This document shows, piece after piece, positions 9,140-18,111 of a DNA stretch of 64,000 bases. The notes beneath the pieces were generated by a model that saw nothing but the letters and a program-made list of their open reading frames with translations, was not told the origin of the DNA and searched no databases. Each line of letters starts with the position of its first letter. The stretch's first letter is position 1. The position numbers and the translations under genes were made by a program. The stretch lies in assembly GCA_049323655.1 (NCBI GenBank), contig JBMONO010000009.1, forward strand, positions 254,337-318,336, in the 5' to 3' direction. Source of the stretch: DB1 sp049323655 (lineage in GTDB: Bacteria > Desulfobacterota > Desulfobulbia > Desulfobulbales > SURF-16).

Positions 9140-9251
9140 TTTTCCCCCTTTATCTTCCGTGTTATTCACTTCTCCCGTTTGTTGTTATGCTCGACGACCG
9201 CAGTCGACTTCTCCCGTTTTCCCCCGAAAACGGCAGCACCATCCTGCCGAC

Positions 9252-9956
9252 TTACGCCTTCTTCATCCGTTTGCGGCCCACCCCGAAGAGGCCGGCAAGC
9301 CCGGTCCCCATCAGCAGCATGGTGGCTGGTTCGGGAATAGGCTCACCGCTCGTCCGCAGGGTGCTGGAAAAATATACACTTTCATCGCTGTCAGGATCAG
9401 TCTGGCTGAGAAAAAAACCGGCCTGCGGCGCGGCGTTGGTCAGGTTGAGGACGATGGTCGCCGTCTCACCGACGCCAAGGGTAAAATCCCAGCCCAGGGC
9501 AAAGGAGACGTCATCTGGTAAACCTACCGGAACACCATTGCTGTTATCCAGCGACCCGGCCAGCAGATTGTCATAAATATCGCCAAACAGATAGCCGGGC
9601 TCATCAATCTCCCAGGATTGACCGGCTGCGGTACTGCCATGGGCCGCACCGTATTCATTAAAATAGGTATTGTCCGCTTCGTCTATCTCCAGATCGAAAA
9701 AGGCAAGAAAGGTGTGACTGCCGGCCACGCTGGTCGACCAGGTGAGGGTGCCGAGGCCGCTTGTCCAGTCAAAGCCGGAATCATTCATGCCGGCAATGGC
9801 CGACAAGGGTGCGCCCGGATAACCCCCGCCACTTTCATAAGCTGTCCCATCAACATAAAACGCCCAGTCAAACAGATCGACGGCTGCCATGGCCGGCGAG
9901 GCAGTGAGGCCAAAGGCCAAGGCCGTTGCCAGTATCCCAGTTTTGTGTTTTTTCAT
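9252..9956 (-). CDS. PEP-CTERM sorting-domain protein
   Basis: This is a 234-residue exported protein. The start at 9956 is fixed by AAAAAGGAGAC just upstream and by the signal peptide MKKHKTGILATALAFGLTAS. The C-terminus is a textbook PEP-CTERM signal: PEP at the head, a transmembrane stretch (ATMLLMGTGLAGLFGVG) and a basic tail RKRMKKA. Such tails are recognised by an exosortase that cleaves them and passes the protein to the cell surface. No exosortase gene is in this window. The body is rich in Asp, Gly, Ser and aromatic residues with beta-type patterns and resembles no enzyme I know. A dead copy lies at 4971-5225. Confidence 0.9.
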   Translation of the reverse strand: MKKHKTGILATALAFGLTASPAMAAVDLFDWAFYVDGTAYESGGGYPGAPLSAIAGMNDSGFDWTSGLGTLTWSTSVAGSHTFLAFFDLEIDEADNTYFNEYGAAHGSTAAGQSWEIDEPGYLFGDIYDNLLAGSLDNSNGVPVGLPDDVSFALGWDFTLGVGETATIVLNLTNAAPQAGFFLSQTDPDSDESVYFSSTLRTSGEPIPEPATMLLMGTGLAGLFGVGRKRMKKA

Positions 9957-10108
9957 TTTTGTCTCCTTTTTGTCAGGTATTCGTGTTGTTACAGACTGGC
10001 AGGCACAAATTATTGAATGTATTTTTGCAAAATCCATTCCGCTTTCTTCCAAAAAGAACAACATCGCTCCTCCTTTCCACTTTCCCGGCGGACGACCATT
10101 TTTTAATC

Positions 10109-10129
10109 CGTATTGCAACAGGTTACACC
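10109..10129 (-). promoter_or_regulatory. Conserved 21-base upstream element, copy B
   Basis: Identical to 5365-5385. It lies about 150 bases upstream of the PEP-CTERM start. Survival of the exact sequence in both copies, one beside a dead gene, suggests either recent duplication or selection on the site. Confidence 0.45.
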
Positions 10130-10214
10130 TCCGCCACCACAGCGTAGCGGAAGGGCCGATCGGCCCGGCGGCCGGTTTTCAGCCAATAGCACGCCGGAAA
10201 AATCCGGGAAACCG

Positions 10215-10237
10215 TTCCGTTTTCCCGGAAAACGGAA
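10215..10237. promoter_or_regulatory. Perfect inverted repeat, candidate operator
   Basis: Arms TTCCGTTTTC and GAAAACGGAA (as read on the minus strand) flank a 3-base centre. No T tract follows on the minus strand, so a terminator is less likely than a protein-binding site. Confidence 0.45.
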
Positions 10238-10362
10238 TTTGCCGCATGGGTAATCATGCCGATATCCTTATTTCCTTCCCTCGGCGCCGCCCGCTCATCC
10301 TGCCGCTTGCGCCAGACAGGCCGCCGCACAGGAGATGACGTTTGCAAAAAAAACGCCCCGGT

Positions 10363-12663
10363 CTACCAGCCGCGCGGCACCTCGTCCCGCACCCCCTTGT
10401 CTTCGCCTGTCTGCCCTTCCAGGGATAGGCCGGCGGGATCGAACTGCTCGCGCCCGCTGGCATAGCCCTCCTGCCGCTTTTTACTTTGCGCCTCCTTGGC
10501 CGCCAGCTCGAGGTGTTGGGCAAAGAGCGGGTTATCCGGGGCGAGACGGACCGCCTGACGAAACTCCGCCTCGGCAAGGGCATAGGATTTGCGAATGTAA
10601 TGGACCCAGCCCAAGGTATCGATGATGGCGGCATTGTCCGGCTGCTTTTCCTTGGCCAGGCTGGCGAGTCGCAGGGCCTCGCCGAGGTCGGGCTTGTCCT
10701 CGTCGAGGATGAGCATGGCCAGGTTGTTGGCGGCAATCGGCTGCTCGGGCTGCAGCGAGAGGATGCGACGATAGCGTTCGCGGGCCTCCTGCTTTCTCCC
10801 TTGCAGGACATGGAGATTGGCCAGGCCCATCAGCGCCGGAACATGGTCGGTTTTTTTGGCGAGAATGGCCTGAAACTCCTGCGCGGCCAGATCAGGCTGG
10901 CCGGATTTGACCAAGGCATCGCCCAGCAAGATATAGGGTTCGATGTTTTCCGGCCCTTGCTGCCGGGCGCGCCGGAACGCCTCCACCGCCCGCCCGAAAT
11001 CGCGGACCTCCAGGGCGATGGTGCCAAGCAGCAGCAGATGGTCGAGATGATCCGGCGCCAGGGCAATCTGCTCTTCGACCCGCGCCAGTGCTTCCTTTTT
11101 TTTGCCCTGCCCGAGAGCGATGCGGGCGACGGCCTGCAGATCCCTGGTCGAAGCAGGCGCCAGGGCGAGCGCCTTCTCAAAGAGGGCCGCCGCCTTCTCC
11201 GTGTCCCCCATGGCGGCCCGGGTCTGGCCCAGCAGGCTGAACAGCTCGGCGTTCTCTCCTTGTTTGGCAAGGATTTTTTCAAAAACAGCCGCCGCCTTGT
11301 CATACTCCTTCATGCCCAGCAGGCTTCTGCCGTAAATGATTGCCGCCGCTACGCTGGCTGGATCAAGCCGGCCGGCCACGGCCGCCTCCCGGCCGGCGCC
11401 GGCGAAATCACCCTGGTCGAGCAGCAGCCGGGCCAGGAGCAGATGGCTTTTGCCGTCCCTGGGGCTGAATTTGACCGCCTGGATCGCCGCCTGATGAGCG
11501 AGCTCCTGCCGCCCTGCCCCAAGCTGGGCACGGGCCTGGTAATAATAGGCCTCACCCCAGTCAGGCTGCTGCTGGATCAACTCAGCGAGGGCGGCAAGGG
11601 CCTCGCTGTTCTTCCCTTCCTGCAGCAACAGGCGGGCCCGGACCAGATTGGCCAGGGGGTGGCGGTTGTTCTCTTGCAGGATGATCGCCACCTCGGCCGT
11701 TGCCTCGGCAAAACGGCCCATTTCACAGAGGTAATTCGCGAGGGCGGCACGGATGGTGAGCGGCTCCTTGGCCTGAGCAAGGGCGTCCCGCAATGTCTTT
11801 TCAACCCTGTCGGCCTTTTTGTCCTGCACCAGGATGTCCGCCAGAAGAAGATACAGCCTGGTTTCGCCCGGTTGCAGGCGCAGGGCCTGTTCGATGACGG
11901 CTGCAGCCTGCCCGTAGTCATGCAGTTTCATGTGCAGCGCCGCCAGACCGAGCAGGGGTTCCGCCTGTTCCGGATAGCGCGCGGTCAACTGATCGAGATA
12001 GGACTTGGCCTCTTCGCTTTTCCCCTGCTCCAGCAACAGTGAAACGAGAAACTGGTGATTGACGAAATTGTCCGGCTTGAGGGTAATCGCCTGCCGGATC
12101 GCCGCCTCGGCCTCCGGATATTTTTTGCCGATGGCAAGGAGCTGCGCCTTGCGGGCAAAGGCCGCTTCGCTTTGCGGATTGCTGGCGACAATCTTGTCGA
12201 TCACCTCTGCCGCCCGGTCGGCATGATTGTCGGCCAGCTCCATTTCGGCGACAAGCAGCTGGGCCTCCTCGTTTTCCGCCGCGCTATCAATCACCTTGTC
12301 AAGAAAGGATCTGGCCTCGGCTATTCGCTTGCCATCAAAAAGCAGGCGGGCCACCCGCAGATGGGCATCGACGTGCTGTGGGGCAAGCGAACAGACCCTG
12401 GTCAATTCCTCAAACGCCTGTCTCGGATTATTATCCCTGAGATAGGCAAGACCGAGCTGATAGCGGGCCTCGACATATTTCGGATCAAGCTGCACGGCAT
12501 TGCGCAGTTCGATGATCGCCTCCTTGACGTTGTTCGCCTGCAGGCTGGCGCGTCCTTTTTCATAAAATTCCACCTTCCTGTTTGCGTCCGGAGAGCAGGA
12601 ACAGAAAAAAAACAAGGAGACGACAAGACAGGCAAGGGGAAAGGAGTACAATGATATTTTCAT
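10363..12663 (-). CDS. prsT: PEP-CTERM system TPR-repeat lipoprotein, PrsT-like
   Basis: This is a 766-residue lipoprotein. The start at 12663 gives a lipoprotein signal (MKISLYSFPLACLVVSLFFF, then CSC) with a cysteine near residue 21 or 23 as lipidation site. An AAGGG ribosome-binding site precedes it. The rest is almost entirely tandem tetratricopeptide repeats, roughly 18-20 units (for example VKEAIIELRNAVQLDPKYVE). The N-terminal pattern and length fit the PrsT family, which accompanies exosortase/PEP-CTERM and exopolysaccharide export loci. The adjacent PEP-CTERM gene supports this. It probably scaffolds envelope assembly from the membrane face. The ribosome-binding site and the 174-base gap after the response regulator suggest a separate or attenuated transcript. 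The exact family name should be confirmed by profile search. Confidence 0.75.
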   Translation of the reverse strand: MKISLYSFPLACLVVSLFFFCSCSPDANRKVEFYEKGRASLQANNVKEAIIELRNAVQLDPKYVEARYQLGLAYLRDNNPRQAFEELTRVCSLAPQHVDAHLRVARLLFDGKRIAEARSFLDKVIDSAAENEEAQLLVAEMELADNHADRAAEVIDKIVASNPQSEAAFARKAQLLAIGKKYPEAEAAIRQAITLKPDNFVNHQFLVSLLLEQGKSEEAKSYLDQLTARYPEQAEPLLGLAALHMKLHDYGQAAAVIEQALRLQPGETRLYLLLADILVQDKKADRVEKTLRDALAQAKEPLTIRAALANYLCEMGRFAEATAEVAIILQENNRHPLANLVRARLLLQEGKNSEALAALAELIQQQPDWGEAYYYQARAQLGAGRQELAHQAAIQAVKFSPRDGKSHLLLARLLLDQGDFAGAGREAAVAGRLDPASVAAAIIYGRSLLGMKEYDKAAAVFEKILAKQGENAELFSLLGQTRAAMGDTEKAAALFEKALALAPASTRDLQAVARIALGQGKKKEALARVEEQIALAPDHLDHLLLLGTIALEVRDFGRAVEAFRRARQQGPENIEPYILLGDALVKSGQPDLAAQEFQAILAKKTDHVPALMGLANLHVLQGRKQEARERYRRILSLQPEQPIAANNLAMLILDEDKPDLGEALRLASLAKEKQPDNAAIIDTLGWVHYIRKSYALAEAEFRQAVRLAPDNPLFAQHLELAAKEAQSKKRQEGYASGREQFDPAGLSLEGQTGEDKGVRDEVPRGW

Positions 12664-12837
12664 GATCGGTGCCCTTATCCGGCAATGGTTTGACAAGAGT
12701 GGTGCACAGCAATGATTGTGACCTTTTAGTCAGTATACAGCAGAAGCGATGCTCGAATCCATCGGCATCTGCGCACGATGCTGTCGCCCTTTCTCGCGGC
12801 CCTGCCCCGGGGCCCAGAAAAAAGCCGTCTCGACCGC

Positions 12838-14232
12838 TCACAGCCCGTAATCACCCATCTTCTTCCGCAGGGTCGAGCGGTGCAGACCGAGGAGCTGGGC
12901 GGCATGGACCTGATTGCCGTTGCAGGCCGCCAGCGCCGCCGCCAGCACCGTTTTCTCGACGATGGCGACCAGATGCTCCATGAGCTGGGGCGGCCGCTCC
13001 TTTGTCGCCAGCAGGGCGGCAAAGGTCTGCTGCGCCGCGGCGGCCAGCGGGGCGGCATCACCGGCTACCGGCTCGGCCCGGTCGGCCAACTCAAAAAATT
13101 CCGGCAGGAGAATGTCGTCGCGGCAGAGGACCATGGCCCGCCGGATCGCATTTTCCAGCTCACGCACATTGCCGGGCCAGGCCGCGTCGAGCAGGGTGCG
13201 CATGACCGAGGCCGCCACCCCGCGCACCGCCCGCCCCTGTTCCCGGTTAAAGCGGCTGATGAAGTGTTCGACCAGCAGCGGAATATCCTCGCGCCGCTGT
13301 CGCAGGGGAGGGATGGTAAGGTGAACGAGGTAGAGCCGGTAGAAGAGATCGGTGCGGAAACGGCCGGCCACCATCTCGGCGTGCAGATCCTTGTTGGTGG
13401 CGGCCATAATCCGGGCCGCCATCGGCACCGGGCTGTTGCCCCCGACCCGCTCGAAACTCTTTTCCTGCAGAACCCGCAACAGTTTGACCTGGAGGGCGGG
13501 CTGCAGTTCGCCTATTTCATCGAGAAAAATAGTGCCGCGGCCGGCGGCCTCGAAACGGCCGGCGCGGCGGGCAACGGCGCCGGTAAATGCGCCCGCTTCA
13601 TGACCGAACAGCTCCGATTCCAGCAGGTTTTCCGGCATGGCGCCGCAGTTGACCGCGACAAAGGGCGCCTCCCGACGCGCACTGTTGTCGTGGATGGCGC
13701 GGGCGACCAGCTCCTTGCCTACCCCGCTTTCGCCGGTGATCAACACCGTGACATCCTGGGTGGTGAGCAGGCCGATCATCTTGTAGATCTCCTGCATGGC
13801 CGCGCTGCGGCCCACCATGCGGTCGAGGGAAAGGGCGGGGGGCGGTTCGTCGCCGAGGGCGGCCAGGGACTGTCTGCCTGCCAGGATACGGTTGATGAGT
13901 GTGCGGACCCGGGCCAGATCAAAGGGCTTGGTCAGATACTCATAGGCGCCGAGCTGCATGGCGCGGATGGTGACCTCCATGGTGCCGAAGGCGGTCATGA
14001 AGATAACGGCAGCCGACGGCAGCCGCTGCCGGATCTCCGGCAGCAGGTCGAGGCCGTCCCGGCTCGCCAGCCGGTAATCGAGAAAGACGATGTCCGGCCG
14101 CTGCCTTTCGAGCAGGGCGAGGGCCGCCTCGCCGTCCGCGGCCAGCAGGGCGATGTGGCCCTCGTCCTTCAGAAACTCGGTGAAGGCGCGCCGGATCATC
14201 TCCTCGTCGTCAATTACCAGTATCGTGCTCAT
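12838..14232 (-). CDS. Sigma-54-dependent response regulator (NtrC family)
   Basis: This is a 464-residue transcription activator. The receiver domain is at 1-115, with acidic residues DDE and phosphoacceptor Asp52 in FLDYRL. The AAA+ domain is about 145-380, with Walker A GESGVGKE, the sigma-54-contacting GAFTGA loop, Walker B TIFLDEIGE and an arginine-finger region. A C-terminal Fis-type helix-turn-helix is about 420-464 (AAQLLGLHRSTLRKKM). It overlaps the upstream kinase gene by four bases (ATGA), so the two form a coupled two-component pair. An AAGGAGG-type site precedes the start. Its targets are unknown. The sigma-54-like promoters at 40052 and 41330 show that such regulation exists in this genome, but no link is demonstrated. 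It could be PrsR-like given the PEP-CTERM neighbourhood. Confidence 0.93.
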   Translation of the reverse strand: MSTILVIDDEEMIRRAFTEFLKDEGHIALLAADGEAALALLERQRPDIVFLDYRLASRDGLDLLPEIRQRLPSAAVIFMTAFGTMEVTIRAMQLGAYEYLTKPFDLARVRTLINRILAGRQSLAALGDEPPPALSLDRMVGRSAAMQEIYKMIGLLTTQDVTVLITGESGVGKELVARAIHDNSARREAPFVAVNCGAMPENLLESELFGHEAGAFTGAVARRAGRFEAAGRGTIFLDEIGELQPALQVKLLRVLQEKSFERVGGNSPVPMAARIMAATNKDLHAEMVAGRFRTDLFYRLYLVHLTIPPLRQRREDIPLLVEHFISRFNREQGRAVRGVAASVMRTLLDAAWPGNVRELENAIRRAMVLCRDDILLPEFFELADRAEPVAGDAAPLAAAAQQTFAALLATKERPPQLMEHLVAIVEKTVLAAALAACNGNQVHAAQLLGLHRSTLRKKMGDYGL

Positions 14233-15629
14233 GCCCCCTCCTTGTCCGCGGGCAGAAAGATGGTGGCGACCAGGCCGCCGCCGGGGCGATTGGCCAGGGT
14301 CAGGGTGCCGCCGTGTCGCTCGACGATGTCGCGGCTGGTGGAGAGCCCGAGCCCCAGCCCCTCCGGCTTGGTCGAGTAAAAGGAGGCGAAACAGTCGTCG
14401 ATGGCCTCCTCCGGGATGCCCGGCCCGCTGTCGGCAACAGTGATGAGGACCCCGCCGGGTCCGGGCTGCGCGGTCACCTCGATCCCGCCGCCCTTGCCCA
14501 TCGCCTCGCGGCTGTTGATGAGCAGATTCCAGAAGACCTGTTTCATCTTTTCCCCATCATAGCAGAGCGAGGGCAGGTCCGGGGCCAGCCGGCTTTCCAG
14601 GGTGACGGCGGCGGCTTCCAGGGCCGGACCGGCAAGGGCCAGCACCTCGGTGAGTTGTTCGTTGATGTCGCCCGGCCGCCGGGCCGGTTCGCTCGGCCGG
14701 GCCCGCTCGACGAGCTGATCGATGATCCGCTCCAGCCGTTCGATCTCCCGCAGCAGGACGGCCACCATCTCCCGGTTGTCCGGCTGATCGCGCAGCCGGT
14801 TGAGGAGCACCTGAACAAACATCTTGATGCTGGTCAGTGGGTTTCGCACCTCATGGGCCAGACCGGCGGCCATTTTCCCGGCGGTGGCCATCCTTTCCGA
14901 CTGGACGAGCTGTTGTTCATAGTCCTGCACCCGGTCGAGCATGGTGTTGAAGGAGTCGGCCAGCAGGGCGATCTCATCGCGGCCCCGCGCCCTTGCCCGC
15001 TGGCTGAAATCGTTGGTCGCGATCCGGCTGGTCAGGTGCGCGAGCTCCTCCAGCGGCCGGGTGATGGTGCGGACGATGAAATAGCCGAGCAGGGAGAGGA
15101 CGACGATGCCGCCGAGCGCCAGCCAGCCGGTGGCGGCCAGAATGCGGGAGCGCAGCCGTTCGGCCTCGTCGGCCGTCTTCCAGAGGCAGAGAAAGGCCTG
15201 GCCATGCCCCGGCATGGTCAGCGGCTGGATAACGGCATGATAACGGCTCCCGGCAAATTCGATGACCGGCGGGGCCGTCGCCGCATCGACAAAACCCTTT
15301 TCCCTGATCGCGGCCGCCGTTGCCGCCTGCTGCCAGCCGGGGATGGTGCAGTGGAGGATGTCCCCCTCGCCGTCAAAGAGAATGATCTCGGCATTGACGA
15401 CATCCCGCATCTGGGCGAGGATGTGCGGGTTCAGCACATAGCTTGCCCGGGAGATCACGCCGGCGACCCTGGTCATCTGCTGGCGGAGATCATCGTGCAG
15501 CGAGCGGCCGATGAGCCAGGAGGAGAGCAGCCAGAAGATGAGGGCGGCGCCGGCAAAAAGCAGGGCAAAGGGCACGACGATGCGCAAAAGAAGACGTTGC
15601 GGTCCTTTTCCCGATCCGGGTCGCTTCAC
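14229..15629 (-). CDS. Membrane sensor histidine kinase with HAMP domain
   Basis: This is a 466-residue kinase. I take the GTG at 15629, because GGAGGG stands six bases before it. An upstream ATG at 15656 has no ribosome-binding site. Transmembrane helices lie at about 12-38 and 162-185, enclosing a periplasmic sensor of about 120 residues. A HAMP linker follows, then a HisKA domain with the phosphoacceptor in LAHEVRNPLTSIK, and an HATPase_c domain with N, G1 (DSGPGIPEE) and G2 (GLGLGLSTS) boxes. It should phosphorylate the response regulator encoded next to it. The architecture differs from the PrsK kinases of PEP-CTERM systems, which are multi-spanning with a GAF domain, so I do not use that name. 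The signal sensed is unknown; linkage to the bat genes suggests an envelope condition. Confidence 0.92.
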   Translation of the reverse strand: MKRPGSGKGPQRLLLRIVVPFALLFAGAALIFWLLSSWLIGRSLHDDLRQQMTRVAGVISRASYVLNPHILAQMRDVVNAEIILFDGEGDILHCTIPGWQQAATAAAIREKGFVDAATAPPVIEFAGSRYHAVIQPLTMPGHGQAFLCLWKTADEAERLRSRILAATGWLALGGIVVLSLLGYFIVRTITRPLEELAHLTSRIATNDFSQRARARGRDEIALLADSFNTMLDRVQDYEQQLVQSERMATAGKMAAGLAHEVRNPLTSIKMFVQVLLNRLRDQPDNREMVAVLLREIERLERIIDQLVERARPSEPARRPGDINEQLTEVLALAGPALEAAAVTLESRLAPDLPSLCYDGEKMKQVFWNLLINSREAMGKGGGIEVTAQPGPGGVLITVADSGPGIPEEAIDDCFASFYSTKPEGLGLGLSTSRDIVERHGGTLTLANRPGGGLVATIFLPADKEGA

Positions 15630-15671
15630 AACACACCCTCCATTTGCCAGCGTCATCGGGGGGCAGACACC

Positions 15672-16328
15672 CTACTTTTCGCCGACAGGGGCCGGCGGCG
15701 GCAGCAACCTGGCGGCAAGCGGCCAGAGGGCGAGCGGCAGCAGCACCGCAAGCGCCAGCCCATAACCCGGCGCCTGCCGGGAGGAGACGCCGATCCAGAC
15801 AAAAAGGGCGGAGGTCGGCACCGTGCCGAGCAGCAGGGAAAAGAGAAATCTTCCCCAGGCCATCCGCGCCAGCCCGGCCAGAATCGTCACGACCTCGGGC
15901 AGCATCGGCAGCATCCGGCTGGCGATGATGGCCAGACCGCCCCACTGATCAAAAAAAGAGTGAAAACGCGCCAGCTCCTCTGCCGAGGCCAGGCGATGCA
16001 GCGCCTTCCGGCCGGCGTAGCGGGCCACAACATACCCGACGATACCGGCGCCGGTTGAACCGATGACGCTGCACGCCAGTCCGATCCCAAAGCCGTAGAC
16101 CGCGCCGAGAGCGGCCATGATGCCGGTGGCGGGTACCGGCAGGAGGAGATCGGTCACCAGCAGACCGATGCCGGCCAGCCAGCCCCAGTCCTTCATTGCC
16201 GCGAACCACTGCCGGCACGCCTCCTGGCTGAAAAGAAGCTCGAAGTCTGCGCCGAAGAGGGCGAACTCGGCGAGAAAAAGGGCAGCCAGCAGCAGGATGA
16301 TCAAAAAAATCCGCCCTAAAAGCGTCAT
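15672..16328 (-). CDS. TVP38/TMEM64 (VTT-domain) membrane protein
   Basis: This is a 218-residue integral membrane protein of the VTT/SNARE-associated family, related to DedA proteins, some of which scramble or flip lipids. An N-terminal helix (TLLGRIFLIILLLAALFL) is followed by VTT motifs: a proline-rich re-entrant segment (LLLPVPATGIMAALGAVYG) and GSTGAGIVGYVVARYAGRKA. FFDQWGGLAIIASRMLPMLP and three more helices follow. It has a GAGGGGC ribosome-binding site. It sits between batD and the kinase gene on the same strand with short gaps, so it is probably in the same operon. The precise substrate cannot be told from sequence. Confidence 0.87.
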   Translation of the reverse strand: MTLLGRIFLIILLLAALFLAEFALFGADFELLFSQEACRQWFAAMKDWGWLAGIGLLVTDLLLPVPATGIMAALGAVYGFGIGLACSVIGSTGAGIVGYVVARYAGRKALHRLASAEELARFHSFFDQWGGLAIIASRMLPMLPEVVTILAGLARMAWGRFLFSLLLGTVPTSALFVWIGVSSRQAPGYGLALAVLLPLALWPLAARLLPPPAPVGEK

Positions 16329-16356
16329 CGTCTCTGCCCCTCCTCTTCCTGAGTCC

Positions 16357-18111
16357 TCATTGCCTGCCCCTTATCGCTCCCCTCTTTCCCTCATTGCGGG
16401 GATAGAGGGGAGGCAGGTCACTACCGCGGTCACCGGCCGCTTTACCCTCATCGCGCAGCCGGTGCGCCGCGGCCAGCAGCTCGTCACCCCGCCAGCCGCC
16501 GGTTGTCCCATCTTTACTGTAAAGGATTGCGTCCATTTCCTCCAGCAGACAATGCAGTCTTTTCTCCGGCGCCAGCCGGCAAATATCGGCCAAGGTGCCG
16601 AACCTCCGGTCCGGACGGCTGATCCGAAGCCAGGCCAGCAGGGCCTGACGGGCCGCCTGGGGATCATTGTCCCGGCAGGCAGCAGCCAGAGAGGCAAAGG
16701 CCTCGCGCTCCCGCGACGATCGATCCCTCTTGTTGCCACTGGCCTCCGGGGTCGGGCGGCGCACCAGACGGCGGTGCAGGCGGAAAAGCAGCAGCAGGGT
16801 GACAAGCCAGGCAATGGAGAGCAGTGCGCAGACCAGCATCCAGCGACGATCTGCCGGCCTCTCCGCCTCGCCGGCGAAAGGCGGGGCGGCGGATCGTCCT
16901 TTGTCACCCGGCCGGACCGCGTTGTCCCCGCCAACGGCCTGGCTCTCCGCTCCTGGCACCACCCGCAGTTCCCGGTCAGGGATGACGGCATACTCCACCG
17001 CCGATTTTTTCGTGTTCCACCAGGCAATCCGCTGCTCCGGCAGGGGAAAGGCGCCGGGCCGGGTCGGAACGAGGACCACGGTTTCCCGGCGGCTGCCGAC
17101 GATGCCGCCCGCCGCAAAACGGTTCTCCGTCTCTGCTTTGCCCGGATAGAGCTTGAGGCCGTCAACCGCCGGCAGGCCAACGGGAGGGAGTTGCCCGGCC
17201 CGCGCCCCGGCGGCGGTCAGATCGATGGTGACGGTCACCGCGTCGCCGACCCGCAGTTCGGCAGGTGGCCGGCTCCATTTTTCCGTCACCGTCACCTCAG
17301 CGGCCGGCAGCCAGGTCGCCCCAGCCGGATAGTCGGGCGATTGCGGCAGCACGGTAATCGTGAGCGGCGCCGTGCGCCGGCTGATCGTCTCCGTGCCGGC
17401 GGTCGGCTCGAAAAAACTGCGCGCCCGGTGCGGGCGGGTCACCCTGGCCTGCACACGCATTCCTTCGATGACAAGGCTCCCGCTTTTCTGGGGGAAAAGG
17501 GCAGAGCGGAGCTCAAAGACGCGGTAGCTCGTCCCATTTATCTTTTTCTCATAGGCAACGGGCTCAAGGGCTTCGACCACGGCGTCTGGCGGCTGCGGTG
17601 GGCCGGGATCGAGGACCTCGACTCCTGCTGCCGCGAAAATCCGCACGGTGAAGAGGAGCTGGCCCTGGACCATGACCGACGGGGCGTCAACCGTTGCTTC
17701 AACAAACAGGGCCTGGCCGGCAGCCCCAGGGTCCGGCGCCGCCTCTTTGTCGACCTCGACGGTGATAACCGGGGTTTTTTCCCCGCCCAGGTCGAGGGGC
17801 GGGATGGTCAGTGATCCGGCCCGGCGGGGAGAGAGGACGAGCTGGACGGTGGTTTCGGTGGCGGCCTGACCGTTGACGATACGGGTGCTGCTGCTCCGGT
17901 TCTGGCCCAGCACGGTGAAGTCCTTTTCCAGCGCGGCAAGATCAAGGGAGGAAAAAAGGCCGCCTTCCCGGCTAATGGTAAGCGTCAGGGTTTCATCCAG
18001 GGCAAGCCGATCCCGGTCCACCACGGCGGAAGCAGCGGCCTGAGCCCCGGCAGACAGAGGCGCACTAATCAGGTAAAACAGTACAATAACCAGCCAGACG
18101 CGGGCCATCAC
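16357..18111 (-). CDS. batD: BatD-like protein
   Basis: This is a 584-residue exported membrane protein of the Bat (Bacteroides aerotolerance) cluster. It has a signal peptide (WLVIVLFYLISAPLSAGAQA), then several beta-sandwich repeats typical of BatD (VVDRDRLALDETLTLTI near the start). A transmembrane helix near 425-445 (RRWMLVCALLSIAWLVTLLL) and a cytoplasmic basic tail follow. The start overlaps the stop of the preceding batB/C gene by four bases. In other bacteria Bat proteins support envelope integrity or metal-dependent enzymes with the MoxR ATPase; the molecular role is not settled. The C-terminal cytoplasmic portion of about 120 residues looks well structured. Confidence 0.88.
   Translation of the reverse strand: MMARVWLVIVLFYLISAPLSAGAQAAASAVVDRDRLALDETLTLTISREGGLFSSLDLAALEKDFTVLGQNRSSSTRIVNGQAATETTVQLVLSPRRAGSLTIPPLDLGGEKTPVITVEVDKEAAPDPGAAGQALFVEATVDAPSVMVQGQLLFTVRIFAAAGVEVLDPGPPQPPDAVVEALEPVAYEKKINGTSYRVFELRSALFPQKSGSLVIEGMRVQARVTRPHRARSFFEPTAGTETISRRTAPLTITVLPQSPDYPAGATWLPAAEVTVTEKWSRPPAELRVGDAVTVTIDLTAAGARAGQLPPVGLPAVDGLKLYPGKAETENRFAAGGIVGSRRETVVLVPTRPGAFPLPEQRIAWWNTKKSAVEYAVIPDRELRVVPGAESQAVGGDNAVRPGDKGRSAAPPFAGEAERPADRRWMLVCALLSIAWLVTLLLLFRLHRRLVRRPTPEASGNKRDRSSREREAFASLAAACRDNDPQAARQALLAWLRISRPDRRFGTLADICRLAPEKRLHCLLEEMDAILYSKDGTTGGWRGDELLAAAHRLRDEGKAAGDRGSDLPPLYPRNEGKRGAIRGRQ

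Larger units (their letters stand above)
5634..10255. repeat. Tandem duplication, copy B
   Basis: This is the second copy of the unit described at 891-5519, with all three genes intact: STN-PDZ, PKD-repeat and PEP-CTERM. Its PKD gene is about 0.5 kb shorter than that of copy A, and its PEP-CTERM gene is longer than the remnant, so the two units have nearly equal total length. Confidence 0.75.
9957..10362. other. Intergenic region upstream of the PEP-CTERM gene
   Basis: No gene is seen. The region holds the ribosome-binding site of the PEP-CTERM gene, the conserved element at 10109-10129 and the palindrome at 10215-10237. An eight-base T run lies just past the stop of the TPR gene (about 10346-10353), which may end that transcript although its stem is poor. 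Confidence 0.6.

Noticed and set aside
9215..9234. Terminator after the PEP-CTERM gene
   Set aside because: The eight-bp inverted repeat is followed by GAGAAGTC on the minus strand, without a T tract.
12838..15629. Naming the two-component pair PrsK/PrsR
   Set aside because: The kinase is a two-helix HAMP protein, unlike PrsK. Proximity to a PEP-CTERM gene alone is too weak.
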